Counted from the stretch's first letter, positions 8,892 through 16,858 are shown. The stretch is DNA of 32,502 nucleotides from Flavobacteriaceae bacterium (GCA_025800395.1 JAOXRU010000100.1:1-32502), one strand, 5' to 3'. Numbers and translations are program-made. Notes: generated from the sequence alone by a model not told the origin.

Positions 8892-9305
8892 ATGATACAT
8901 CGCATAATTTACGAATTAGACAATATTGAAGATATAGCAGCACAAGTGCTAAAACTCTCTCCTAACAAAACGATCTTATTTCATGGAAATTTGGGTGCTG
9001 GGAAGACCACTTTTATACAGGCAATGGTAAAAAACCTAAAAAGTGAGGATACCGCCACTAGCCCTACATTTGGATTGGTGAACACCTACCAATCCCCTAT
9101 AGGTGAAATTTATCATTTCGATTGCTACCGCATCGAATCGATAGAAGAGGCACTAGATTTTGGAATCGAAGAATATTTTGAATCCGATAACTATGTGTTT
9201 ATCGAATGGCCAGAAAATATAGCATCGTTGTTGCCACTAAAAACCTCCCAAATCAAAATCGACTTCCTTTCTGAAAAGGAACGAAAATTAGAACTTGAGT
9301 ATTAG
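8892..9305 (+). CDS. tsaE: tRNA threonylcarbamoyladenosine biosynthesis ATPase TsaE
   Basis: ATPase that works with TsaB and TsaD in making the universal t6A37 modification of tRNAs reading ANN codons. The protein of 137 residues has Walker A GNLGAGKTT (32-40), TSPTFGLVNTY, the HFDCYRI motif and FIEWPE, all standard for TsaE. The ATG at 8892 is chosen over an in-frame TTG at 8877 because family members start just before this point. It lies between two HTH paralogues, 53 nt after the first and 21 nt before the second, and probably shares a transcript with both. tsaB and tsaD are not in the window. Confidence 0.94.
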   Translation: MIHRIIYELDNIEDIAAQVLKLSPNKTILFHGNLGAGKTTFIQAMVKNLKSEDTATSPTFGLVNTYQSPIGEIYHFDCYRIESIEEALDFGIEEYFESDNYVFIEWPENIASLLPLKTSQIKIDFLSEKERKLELEY

Positions 9306-9326
9306 TATTTTTAAACAGCTACTGCT

Positions 9327-9695
9327 ATGAAAACAATTGACAGAATTATGATTTTCATCGAACACCTCAATATTAGTGTTAGGCAATTTGACTTGTCTAT
9401 AGGTGCTTCGAATGGATACACTTTAAGAATGAAGAAAAACAATGCATCCGTAGGGAGTGATGTCATTGAAAATATCGCTAAAAAATATCCCGAAGTGAGT
9501 ATCGAATGGCTCGTTACTGGTAGAGGACAAATGTTGAAAGAAAGTTTTCAACCAAAATTTGACCCCGAAGCTTCTTCTTTGGAAAATGTGGTGGAAAAAA
9601 TGATTTTCAACAAAATGCAATCCAAAAAGAAAACCAGTTTCAAAAATCAACTGAAAGATATTTTAACTGAATTAAAGGAGAAAAACAAAGACTAA
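9327..9695 (+). CDS. Small helix-turn-helix regulator, paralogue 2
   Basis: A 122-residue paralogue of the proteins at 8452 and 9906. The HTH half (3-71) keeps SIGASNGYTLRM and a closing VEWLVTGRGQML. The tail (75-122) is charged and helical, with a more basic stretch (KMQSKKKTSFKNQ) than its relatives. Only 21 nt separate it from tsaE, so it is probably co-transcribed with it. An intrinsic terminator follows directly, closing the HTH1-tsaE-HTH2 unit. Function beyond DNA binding cannot be told from sequence. Confidence 0.8.
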   Translation: MKTIDRIMIFIEHLNISVRQFDLSIGASNGYTLRMKKNNASVGSDVIENIAKKYPEVSIEWLVTGRGQMLKESFQPKFDPEASSLENVVEKMIFNKMQSKKKTSFKNQLKDILTELKEKNKD

Positions 9696-9723
9696 AAAGG
9701 TCGCGTTTTTTAAAAAACAATTA

Positions 9724-9755
9724 AGCCATTATTCCCCTAGAATAATGGCTTTTTT
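9724..9755 (+). terminator. Intrinsic terminator after HTH paralogue 2
   Basis: Perfect 10-bp stem (AGCCATTATT 9724-9733 with AATAATGGCT 9741-9750), 7-nt loop, then five T. It separates paralogue 2 from paralogue 3. Confidence 0.85.
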
Positions 9756-9771
9756 CGGTTATAACATATTT

Positions 9772-9802
9772 ATCCTACATAAATTTAATTTATTTGTAGG
9801 AT
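9772..9802. promoter_or_regulatory. Inverted repeat upstream of HTH paralogue 3 (candidate operator)
   Basis: ATCCTACA (9772-9779) and TGTAGGAT (9795-9802) are exact inverted arms around an AT-rich centre that continues the symmetry (AAAT/ATTT). It lies about 104 nt before the ATG at 9906 and is followed by a second small inverted repeat, TACGA (9805-9809) with TCGTA (9816-9820). It is not followed by a T-run after the stem, so an operator is more likely than a terminator. Binding by the adjacent HTH protein is a guess. Confidence 0.3.
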
Positions 9803-9905
9803 ATTACGACTTTTTTCGTATATTGTAAACTGAAAATCACCCAGATATAGCATACATAACTATTACTTATTCAGGTAGTTTTTATTAATTATTAATTCCC
9901 TAACT

Positions 9906-10280
9906 ATGTTTAAAACAATTGATAGAATTACCCTGTTCATCAACCACTTAGGTATAAGTGTTCGCAAATTTGACATGTCTATTGGAGCCTCCAATGGCTA
10001 TACCTTGCGCATGAAAAAAAACAGAGCTTCTGTAGGAAGCGATATGCTGGAACGAATCGCAGAAAAATATCCAAGCATTAGTATAGATTGGCTCATCACA
10101 GGAGAGGGGTCGATGCTAAGAGACAATTTGAAAATCAATCTAGACAAAGATCTTTTTGAGAATATGTCTATGGAAAACTTAGAACAAAAAGTGGTCGAAA
10201 AAATAAAAGAAAAACAAAAACAAGATTTGATGAATTTATTAAAAGAAATTGCTGCAGAAATCCACAACAATAAAAAGTAA
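9906..10280 (+). CDS. Small helix-turn-helix regulator, paralogue 3
   Basis: A 124-residue paralogue. The HTH half (3-72) is closest to paralogue 1, sharing FKTIDRI, HLGISVR and KKNRASVGSD with at most single substitutions; the ending is IDWLITGEGSMLRD. The tail is charged and helical (EQKVVEKIKEKQKQD). It is separated from paralogue 2 by a terminator and 155 nt, so it has its own promoter, although no exact TAnnTTTG was seen. As with the others there is no effector or peptidase domain. It could form homo- or heterodimers with its paralogues through the tail. Confidence 0.8.
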   Translation: MFKTIDRITLFINHLGISVRKFDMSIGASNGYTLRMKKNRASVGSDMLERIAEKYPSISIDWLITGEGSMLRDNLKINLDKDLFENMSMENLEQKVVEKIKEKQKQDLMNLLKEIAAEIHNNKK

Positions 10281-10396
10281 TTTGAGTTATCGAAAATAGG
10301 AAATATTTGGCGCGCATAAATCGATGATCTGTTGTTTATTATCGTTTAAATGAAAAATTATAGTATTAATTCTATAGGAGGTTTTATTTTTTTTTG

Positions 10397-10404
10397 TATG
10401 TTTG
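10397..10404 (+). promoter_or_regulatory. Promoter -7 element of the small secreted peptide gene
   Basis: TATGTTTG is an exact TAnnTTTG, 41 nt before the ATG at 10446, preceded by a T-rich tract. A short inverted repeat TATAG...CTATA (10359-10376) sits about 20 nt further upstream. Confidence 0.55.
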
Positions 10405-10445
10405 TTATGAAAATGAATTAATTAATAACTCTAAAAATTTTTTCG

Positions 10446-10589
10446 ATGAACACTAAGAAAATTTTATTTGGACTAGCAACTGTATTCATGCTAGGTCTTG
10501 CAGTATCTTTTAACAGCGTAGACGCTGAAGAAAACAACACTGTAACAAAAACTTTTATCAAGAAAAGTGATATGGTAAGAACTGCTTAA
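10446..10589 (+). CDS. Small secreted peptide, 47 residues
   Basis: A short open frame below usual gene-calling length. The product starts MNTKKILFGLATVFMLGLAV, a textbook Sec signal peptide: basic N-region, hydrophobic core of about 16 residues, and a likely cleavage site after VDA at residue 27. The predicted mature peptide has 20 residues, starting EENNTV and ending in TA, and is mixed-charge with no cysteines. There is no lipobox. It has its own TAnnTTTG promoter and a strong terminator about 50 nt after the stop, so it looks like a monocistronic transcript of about 250 nt. I do not recognise the family and give no function. Confidence 0.65.
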   Translation: MNTKKILFGLATVFMLGLAVSFNSVDAEENNTVTKTFIKKSDMVRTA

Positions 10590-10636
10590 ACTTTAGGCAC
10601 TATCATATCATTTTTGATAAAAAATCACTAATTTTG

Positions 10637-10661
10637 AAGGACAGCATTTGCTGTCCTTTTT
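10637..10661 (+). terminator. Intrinsic terminator after the small peptide gene
   Basis: AAGGACAGCA (10637-10646) and TGCTGTCCTT (10649-10658) pair perfectly, followed by a T-rich run. The next reading frame could be extended upstream through this hairpin, which argues for its start at 10679 instead. Confidence 0.85.
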
Positions 10662-10678
10662 TATGTGACGATCAACCT

Positions 10679-11224
10679 ATGAAACAAAATATACCAACTT
10701 CTAAGAAAAAGCTCAAGCTTATCATGGAGACCTTCATTGCTTTTTTCTTAGTAATGACTCCTTTTCTTTTCTATTCTCACGAATATATCAATGAAGAAAC
10801 AACAGTTCTTTTTGGTATAGACTCCGAAGCGCTAAACTTTCCTTCTATGAAAGTATTTCTTTGGTACGTACTTTCCAAACTGATTCCAATAGTGATGTTA
10901 TCTATTTGGTTTTTTACTTGTAAACACTGGTGGTATCATGTGCTTATAATCCCAATATCGATGTATACCTTTCAATTGCTTACCTTGTTCTTAGATATTC
11001 AAACCAACGAATTAGATAAGGAAGAGATTATTTGGATATTACCAGTTTGCATCGTGGTTATCCCCTTTGTGTACCTTATTAGGGTGAAACTTTATGATAA
11101 ACATGTTTTGGGCATCGATTTGGATCAAATAGAAGCGGATATCAAAGAAATGGAGGCCCGAAAAGAAGAAAGAGAGAATAAAATGAAAGATTTGGATATC
11201 CCAGAATCTACTTCAAATAAATAG
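10679..11224 (+). CDS. Four-helix membrane protein of unknown function
   Basis: A 181-residue integral membrane protein. Hydrophobic segments lie at about residues 15-33, 58-80, 84-104 and 115-136, followed by a strongly charged cytoplasmic-looking helix (IEADIKEMEARKEERENKMKD). The ATG at 10679 is used because an in-frame TTG at 10634 lies upstream of a terminator hairpin. It ends 11 nt before the alanine dehydrogenase gene and is probably co-transcribed with it. No catalytic motif is visible and I do not recognise a named family. Confidence 0.75.
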   Translation: MKQNIPTSKKKLKLIMETFIAFFLVMTPFLFYSHEYINEETTVLFGIDSEALNFPSMKVFLWYVLSKLIPIVMLSIWFFTCKHWWYHVLIIPISMYTFQLLTLFLDIQTNELDKEEIIWILPVCIVVIPFVYLIRVKLYDKHVLGIDLDQIEADIKEMEARKEERENKMKDLDIPESTSNK

Positions 11225-11235
11225 ATCGAGGGCTT

Positions 11236-12435
11236 ATGAATTCACCTACAACGCCGTTTAGCAAAGAACAATTAATTCCAAAAGAAGAGACCCTAGAGAT
11301 CCTAAAAACCAAGAGAGAACTCTTTATAGGTATGCCCAAAGAAAGTGCCTATCAAGAGAAAAGAGTTTGCCTCACTCCAGATGCAGTTAACGCCATTACT
11401 TCACACGGACACCATGTATTGATAGAGGCTGGAGCTGGAGAAGGCGCCAATTTTAGCGATGCGGAATACAGCAAGGCTGGAGCTAAAATAACCAAAGACA
11501 CCCAAAAAATATTTGCCTGTCCTTTAATACTCAAAGTAGAACCTCCTACCCTACAAGAAATTGAATATATCAACCCAAATGCAACCCTCATCTCGGCATT
11601 ACAAATAAAAACTCAACATCAAAAGTATATAGAATCCTTGGCGCATAAGCGAATTTCAGCCATTGCTTTTGAATACATCAAAGATATCGATGGAAATTAT
11701 CCAGTGGTTCGTATTCTAAGTGAAATAGCTGGTATTTCCAGTATTCTAATCGCTTCGGAGCTTATCTCGGATTGCGAAAATGGAAACGGACTCATGTTTG
11801 GTAATATCAGTGGGGTGCCGCCGATAGAAGTTGTTATTTTAGGGGCTGGTACCGTAGGAGAATATGCCGCTAGAGCGGCTATAGGCTTAGGGGCCAATAT
11901 ACGTGTATTTGATAATTCCATTACGAAACTTCGAGCGATACAACGCAATCTAGGACAACAGATATACACTTCAACCATTCATCCAAAAAACCTGCTAAAA
12001 TCCCTCATGCGATGTGATGTCGCTATTGGTGCTATTAGAGGTAAAGAACGTGCCCCTGTAGTGGTAAGCGAGTCTATGGTGGAAAACATGAAACCCGGTG
12101 CGGTCATCATTGATGTTAGCATCGATAGAGGGGGTTGCTTCGAATCGAGTGAAGTTACCAACCACCACAAACCTACCTTTGTGAAAAATGGCATTACCCA
12201 CTATTGTGTGCCAAATATTCCATCCCGATATCCCAGATCCTCCTCTGTAGCTATCAGTAATATTTTCACACCTTACCTTTTACAGATTGGAGAACAAGGA
12301 GGCATCGAAAATGCGGTGCGTTTTGACAAAGGTTTGCGAAATGGATTGTATCTTTACCATGGGGTTTTAACCAATAAGTCTGTAGGCGATTGGTTTGGAC
12401 TGCCTTTTAACGATATCAATTTCCTTATTTTCTAG
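11236..12435 (+). CDS. ald: Alanine dehydrogenase
   Basis: NAD-dependent oxidative deamination of L-alanine to pyruvate and ammonium (or the reverse), cytoplasmic. The 399 residues contain the AlaDH/PNT N-terminal domain with IGMPKESAYQEKRVCLTPDAV and GHHVLIEAGAG, then a Rossmann fold around residues 195-230 (VVILGAGTVGEYAARAA, ending in an acidic residue, VFD, which favours NAD over NADP) and VIIDVSIDRGGCFE. It carries about 30 extra N-terminal residues compared with the Bacillus enzyme, a form I associate with Flavobacteriia. It sits between a membrane protein and a DUF4258-like gene, one base before the latter. Confidence 0.88.
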   Translation: MNSPTTPFSKEQLIPKEETLEILKTKRELFIGMPKESAYQEKRVCLTPDAVNAITSHGHHVLIEAGAGEGANFSDAEYSKAGAKITKDTQKIFACPLILKVEPPTLQEIEYINPNATLISALQIKTQHQKYIESLAHKRISAIAFEYIKDIDGNYPVVRILSEIAGISSILIASELISDCENGNGLMFGNISGVPPIEVVILGAGTVGEYAARAAIGLGANIRVFDNSITKLRAIQRNLGQQIYTSTIHPKNLLKSLMRCDVAIGAIRGKERAPVVVSESMVENMKPGAVIIDVSIDRGGCFESSEVTNHHKPTFVKNGITHYCVPNIPSRYPRSSSVAISNIFTPYLLQIGEQGGIENAVRFDKGLRNGLYLYHGVLTNKSVGDWFGLPFNDINFLIF

Positions 12436-12436
12436 T

Positions 12437-12784
12437 ATGAGCCTGATTAAACGCTTTGGATATTACTTTTTTGGATTCGCAATAGGACTTATTTTCTTAG
12501 CCTTCTTTCTTAAAGGAAAAAGAACTAGTTGTGCCTATGGTCCAAATGCTAGAGTCCTCAAAAACATCAATCTTAAAAAAGTAAACTTTAGTGCTTTTGA
12601 AAAAGATAGCGTAAACATTTCCAAAATAATGAAGCATGGCGATGTGATTTTTAGTAAAAGCAACACCAAACTAGATTCTTGTAAATCCTATTATATCAAT
12701 GGAAAAAAAGAATTAGAAAACCATTTTATCACCATTAAAAATTGTGATAGTCTCGTAACTATTACCAACTACGGTAAAGAATAA
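12437..12784 (+). CDS. DUF4258-like membrane-anchored small protein
   Basis: A 115-residue protein with one N-terminal hydrophobic segment (about 8-26, FGYYFFGFAIGLIFLAFFL), then YGPNARVLKNI and a C-terminal half rich in Lys, Asn and Ser. Its layout and its place directly after alanine dehydrogenase recall flavobacterial proteins annotated as DUF4258; this is from memory. The ATG at 12437 follows the ald stop by one base and is preferred to an upstream TTG inside ald. Likely anchored in the inner membrane with the C-terminus outside. Function unknown. Confidence 0.65.
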   Translation: MSLIKRFGYYFFGFAIGLIFLAFFLKGKRTSCAYGPNARVLKNINLKKVNFSAFEKDSVNISKIMKHGDVIFSKSNTKLDSCKSYYINGKKELENHFITIKNCDSLVTITNYGKE

Positions 12785-13311
12785 GTCGACACAAACGCGT
12801 ACATATCTATTAAAAATAAGCCTTCTCTTTTACATAATGAAGAAACTTCCTTTTTTTGATACGTTTTATAATAGTTAACGTGAGTTCGATATAAATTATC
12901 TTCACAGAAGCCTTATAAATGGTGAGATTTGGATTAAAAAGGCGCAGGTTAAACCCTTAATTCAAGGCTTTTTGGAACAAAGATTGCTGTTTATAAGGCT
13001 TTCTATAGATCATTTTGTCTTTCCTTATGCGTCGTTGTGATCTTTTCGAGCGATAAATAGCCCTTCAAAGCCACGCCTAGCCTAAGAAAATCGGGCTCAT
13101 TAATTTATTGAAAACCTTTTTTTAGCAAATAATCAGACACACTATTTTGAACACTACCTTAGTTATGCTTTGTAATTGCGGGAAAAGAAATATGCTATTT
13201 TTCTTTATATAAAGAAAAATCAACCATAGCCATATCTACAGTTTCTTTTTATTCTGAAATAGAATGGAAAAAAAGGCTATTTAATGCAGTAATTTAAAAA
13301 GGTAAATGGTA
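12785..13311. other. 527-bp convergent intergenic region with repeats
   Basis: Lies between the ends of the DUF4258-like gene and the symporter gene. It contains copy A of the 81-nt repeat (12875-12955), a 12-bp perfect inverted repeat AAGCCTTATAAA (12908-12919) with TTTATAAGGCTT (12990-13001), and a MITE-like element (about 13141-13314). The part between 13003 and 13140 shows no coding potential or recognisable feature. Confidence 0.6.
12875..12955 (+). repeat. 81-nt dispersed repeat, copy A
   Basis: Begins TTAACGTGAGTTCGATATAA and ends GGTTAAACC. It is matched over its full 81 nt, with only a few mismatches, by the reverse complement of 28346-28426. The motif GTTCGATATAA near one end resembles an insertion-sequence terminus, but no transposase is present. 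Confidence 0.85.
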
Positions 13312-13314
13312 TTA
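13141..13314 (-). repeat. MITE-like element, copy M1 (degenerate)
   Basis: Shares with M3 (28178-28339) the central TTTCTTTATATAAAGAA, the TTTCTTTTTATTCTGAAATAG block and the right end ATGGTATT. Its left end is damaged: CTATTTTGAA (13142-13151) is separated from the following AATTGC by about 22 extra bases. The right end runs into the TAA of the symporter gene (13314-13312). Confidence 0.65.
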
Positions 13315-14640
13315 TTTTACTTCATCGTAATGATCGTCCCAATCTTTGCGTTTGGGAGTACCTAGCTTACCCAAGGATTTGGCCACCACAGTAGAAACTG
13401 TAGCATCACCAGTTACATTGATGACGGTTCTACACATATCCAATGGGCGGTCTATAGCAAAGATCAAAGCCAAACCGATGGGTAATAGATCTGGCGGAAA
13501 GCCAATTGTATCCAATACGATAACCAGCATTACCATACCAGCTCCTGGTACTGCTGCAGAACCAATAGACGCCATTAATGCTGTAAGCACTATGGTCAAT
13601 TGATTGGAAAAAGTCAATCCCTCTGGCCATAGAACCTGCATGATAAAAACGGCAGCCACTGCCTGATATAAACTCGTTCCATCCATATTGATGGTAGCTC
13701 CTACAGGCAACACAAAACTACTTACCTCCTTATCTACACCTATATGCTCTTCTACCCTTTCCATGGTTACTGGTAAAGTAGCCGCAGAAGAAGATGTTGA
13801 AAAGGCCAACAACTGTGCTGGAGATAGCTTACTCAAAAACCATATAGGATTTTTCTTTGCATATAAGACTACAAATATCATATAAAAAATGATCATTAAA
13901 AACAGGCCGAAAACGACAACACCAGCATATTTAGACAATGCCCACAAAATCTCCGGATCGTCGGCAGTTACCACTACAGTTGCCAATAAGGCAAAAACTG
14001 CAAATGGTGCAAACAACATGATCAAATCTACCATTTTGAGAACCACTTCGTTCAAGGAATCAAAAAAGTTTTTTAATGGTTGTGCTTGTTTTTCACCAAT
14101 CAGCAATAAACTAATACCCAAAAAGATGGTAAATACGATCACTTGCAACATCATTTTGTTGTTGCTCATTGCTTTTAGGGCATTATCTGGTACCATGTCT
14201 ACTACAAACTGTAGCGGTCCTTTTTCTTTTTGAGAAGTAGCATTTTTTATTTTATCCTGTACGCTTTTGTTGGCAGAATACTCAGATTTCAATTTTTCTA
14301 CCGTTGCCTGAGACACATCTGCTCCCGGTTTGGCTATATTCACCGTTGCTAAGCCTATGGTAATGGCAAATACGGTGGTTGTTACATATATTACCACGGT
14401 GCGCAAGCCCATATTTCTAAATTTGGAAATATCCTTGAGATCTGATATTCCTTTAATCAAAGAAGCAACTATAAGTGGAACCGCAATTAGTTTGAGTAGA
14501 TTTACAAATATCTTTCCAAACGGATCGACCCAATCTTGTACTATATCCTTTCCATTTTCTACCGAAGCCATCAGAAGACCAAAGATAATTCCGAGCAACA
14601 TTCCGATAAGAATTTGCCAGTGCATTGCGATTTTTTTCAC
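13312..14640 (-). CDS. Dicarboxylate/amino acid:cation symporter (DAACS family)
   Basis: Inner-membrane secondary transporter taking up acidic amino acids or C4-dicarboxylates with Na+ or H+. The 442 residues have the eight-helix plus two hairpin architecture: serine-rich hairpin 1 tip SSSAATLP (283-290), substrate/cation motif NMDGT (318-322), and hairpin 2 around AAVPGAGMVML, followed by FAIDRPLDMCRTVINVTGDA. The start is a GTG at 14640, which gives the usual KKIA-HWQ N-terminus; an ATG at 14625 is the alternative. A loop at 105-145 is long and polar. Substrate cannot be assigned between glutamate, aspartate and succinate types. It has its own promoter. Confidence 0.88.
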   Translation of the reverse strand: MKKIAMHWQILIGMLLGIIFGLLMASVENGKDIVQDWVDPFGKIFVNLLKLIAVPLIVASLIKGISDLKDISKFRNMGLRTVVIYVTTTVFAITIGLATVNIAKPGADVSQATVEKLKSEYSANKSVQDKIKNATSQKEKGPLQFVVDMVPDNALKAMSNNKMMLQVIVFTIFLGISLLLIGEKQAQPLKNFFDSLNEVVLKMVDLIMLFAPFAVFALLATVVVTADDPEILWALSKYAGVVVFGLFLMIIFYMIFVVLYAKKNPIWFLSKLSPAQLLAFSTSSSAATLPVTMERVEEHIGVDKEVSSFVLPVGATINMDGTSLYQAVAAVFIMQVLWPEGLTFSNQLTIVLTALMASIGSAAVPGAGMVMLVIVLDTIGFPPDLLPIGLALIFAIDRPLDMCRTVINVTGDATVSTVVAKSLGKLGTPKRKDWDDHYDEVK

Positions 14641-14716
14641 CTGTGATAATTTAATAGTTAATGCTTCCGTCTTTGAAGAAGCTAGACGGACAATTTAAGA
14701 CAAAAAAAGCAATTGA

Positions 14717-14724
14717 CAAATTTA
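14717..14724 (-). promoter_or_regulatory. Promoter -7 element of the symporter gene
   Basis: TAAATTTG on the minus strand is an exact TAnnTTTG, about 75 nt upstream of the start codon. No clear -33 element was seen. Confidence 0.45.
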
Positions 14725-14779
14725 CTTGTATAAATAGGGCTATTCTTGTAAGGAAGATCAATCTGTTTTCAGACGATAC

Positions 14780-15844
14780 TTACAATCTATTGGTGCGTGC
14801 CAAAAGACTAAAGTCCATCATACACAGTGCTGCCATAGCTTCCACTATAGGTACTGCTCTGGGCACTACACAAGGATCGTGCCTGCCTTTTCCCTGCATT
14901 TGTATAATATTTCCATTTTTGTCGATGGTCTCATACTCCTGTATCAATGTGGCCACTGGTTTAAAGGCTACTCTAAAATAAATATCCATACCATTGGAAA
15001 TACCACCTTGTATGCCGCCAGAAAAATTGGTTTTGGTACTACCATCACTATGGTAAGCGTCGTTATGTGCACTACCAAGCATGCGACTTCCTGCAAAGCC
15101 ACTGCCATATTCAAAGCCTTTTACCGCATTGATAGAAAGCATGGCCGAACCCAAACTGGCATGTAACTTATCAAAAACGGGCTCACCCAATCCTACTGGT
15201 ACATTTTTTATCACACAACTTACTACACCTCCGATGGTATCACCAGCTTTGCGCACTTCCCGTATGCGTTCTTCCATTTTTTGGGCCATCTCCACATCAG
15301 GGCAACGCACAATATTAGCCTCGATTGTTGAAAAATCCAATGCTTCATAGGTCGTTTTCAACTCCAAATCACCAACAGCGGACACCCAGGCAGTAATGTG
15401 CATAGTGCCCAACAATTGTTTTGCTATGGCCCCAGCCACCACACGAACTGCTGTTTCTCTTGCAGAACTCCGACCACCGCCTCGATAATCTCGAAATCCG
15501 TATTTCTGATCGTATACATAGTCTGCATGACTCGGACGATAACTATCTTTTATATGGGTATAATCCTTTGACTTCTGATTGGTGTTTTCTATAATAAATC
15601 CTATAGATGTGCCCGTAGTCCTCCCTTCAAATATTCCAGACAAAAACCGCACCTTGTCTGGCTCCTTTCTCTGGGTAACTATAGCAGACTGCCCAGGTTT
15701 TCTCCTATCTAATTCGCTTTGAACAGCTTCTAGATCCAATTCCAGACCTGCTGGACACCCATCTATAACGCCACCCAAAGCAGCTCCATGTGATTCTCCA
15801 AACGTACTCAATCGAAATATCCTTCCTATGCTATTTCCCGCCAT
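14780..15844 (-). CDS. aroC: Chorismate synthase
   Basis: Last step of the shikimate pathway: converts EPSP to chorismate with reduced FMN. The 354 residues include the signature [18 protein letters not shown] at the N-terminus, [33 protein letters not shown], the [11 protein letters not shown] segment and GIQGGISNG, covering the FMN and substrate sites. Length is normal for the family. It is followed downstream by the symporter gene with 139 bp between them, and it has an independent promoter only about 15 nt upstream. Confidence 0.97.
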   Translation of the reverse strand: MAGNSIGRIFRLSTFGESHGAALGGVIDGCPAGLELDLEAVQSELDRRKPGQSAIVTQRKEPDKVRFLSGIFEGRTTGTSIGFIIENTNQKSKDYTHIKDSYRPSHADYVYDQKYGFRDYRGGGRSSARETAVRVVAGAIAKQLLGTMHITAWVSAVGDLELKTTYEALDFSTIEANIVRCPDVEMAQKMEERIREVRKAGDTIGGVVSCVIKNVPVGLGEPVFDKLHASLGSAMLSINAVKGFEYGSGFAGSRMLGSAHNDAYHSDGSTKTNFSGGIQGGISNGMDIYFRVAFKPVATLIQEYETIDKNGNIIQMQGKGRHDPCVVPRAVPIVEAMAALCMMDFSLLARTNRL

Positions 15845-15860
15845 TGACTAGTTTTTTTAC

Positions 15861-15868
15861 CAAAAGTA
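15861..15868 (-). promoter_or_regulatory. Promoter -7 element of aroC
   Basis: TACTTTTG on the minus strand is an exact TAnnTTTG ending 16 nt before the aroC ATG, implying a 5' leader of only about 10 nt. Confidence 0.5.
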
Positions 15869-15964
15869 GAACTAAATAGGAATTAATAAAACTCTAGAGA
15901 CATTTTATTTGTGATAATTTTGGAATCTGCCTCTAGGGTTAAAGTGTTCCATCTGATAAAGATA

Positions 15965-16858
15965 TCAGGAAGACTTTTTCTGTGGTATCTCTGCCATGGC
16001 AGATAGTATCGAATCAATATGGATATCTTGCAAATCTTCATCTGGGAAAAATGGCAATATTTTGTCCTGAGAATAACGGTATATTTTCCAACGCTTGAAG
16101 TTGTACTCCAAAGCGGTCAAATTTTCTACCCAATCTCCCGAATTGAGATAGGTACATTTTCCCTCCTTTGTCTCTATTACCTCTTTTTTTGGCCGATGTA
16201 TATGGCCACAGACCACATATTCATAATTATTGTCTATAGCAATCTCTGCAGCAATATTTTCAAAATCCGATATATACTTTATCGCCCCCTTTACATTTTC
16301 TTTGATGCGTTTGGATAAAGAATATTTTTCTCTACCCATTCTAACCAAAAACCAATTGATCAAAGAATTCATCAAGATCAACATATCATATCCATAGCCC
16401 CCCAATTTGGCCAGCCATTTGGCACTTTGAATAGATACATCAAATACATCACCATGAAAAAACCATGCTTTTTTACCATGCAAATCCATTACCAATTTGT
16501 TGACCAATGATATATTACCTATTTTGGTGTCTGTAAACTTACGCAGTATCTCGTCATGATTCCCGGTAATATAGATTACTTCGGTTTTCTTACTAGCCAT
16601 ACTAATGATCTTTTTCAAAACCTTGAGATGACTAGAAGGAAAATATCTTTTACTGAATTGCCAAATATCAATAATATCCCCATTCAATATTAGCACCTTA
16701 GGGTTGATACTATGCAAATATGCCAGCAGTTCATCGGCCTGACATCCATAGGTGCCTAAGTGTACATCCGAAATCACTACTATATCAAGTTCTCTTTTTT
16801 TCAAATTATATGTTTTTGCAAAGTACTTGTTTCTATATATATTATGGATTAAGAACAT
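15965..16858 (-). CDS. LpxH-like metallophosphoesterase (UDP-2,3-diacylglucosamine diphosphatase family)
   Basis: Calcineurin-like phosphoesterase of 297 residues with all five metal motifs: DVHLG (Asp31, His33), NGDIID (Asp61), GNHD (99-102), an FHGD motif and GHIHRP. The spacing and the large insert after FHGD fit the family annotated as UDP-2,3-diacylglucosamine diphosphatase, which releases UMP to give lipid X in lipid A synthesis, acting at the inner face of the membrane. Its distance from the lpx block means context does not settle the substrate, so LpxH function is inferred. The C-terminal tail is polar and lacks a membrane segment. Confidence 0.72.
   Translation of the reverse strand: MFLIHNIYRNKYFAKTYNLKKRELDIVVISDVHLGTYGCQADELLAYLHSINPKVLILNGDIIDIWQFSKRYFPSSHLKVLKKIISMASKKTEVIYITGNHDEILRKFTDTKIGNISLVNKLVMDLHGKKAWFFHGDVFDVSIQSAKWLAKLGGYGYDMLILMNSLINWFLVRMGREKYSLSKRIKENVKGAIKYISDFENIAAEIAIDNNYEYVVCGHIHRPKKEVIETKEGKCTYLNSGDWVENLTALEYNFKRWKIYRYSQDKILPFFPDEDLQDIHIDSILSAMAEIPQKKSS

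Noticed and set aside
8452-10280. HTH cluster as toxin-antitoxin system or prophage control region
   Set aside because: No toxin-like partner, integrase or phage genes lie nearby, and tsaE is a normal housekeeping gene.
10634-10678. Upstream TTG start that would lengthen the membrane protein by 15 residues
   Set aside because: The extension is encoded by the terminator hairpin of the preceding small gene; the ATG at 10679 is the better start.
13003-13140. A third copy of the structured element, suggested by ATCGGGCTC near 13088
   Set aside because: No GGGCG block, outer stem or hairpins are found at the right distances; only the short TCGGGCT match exists.
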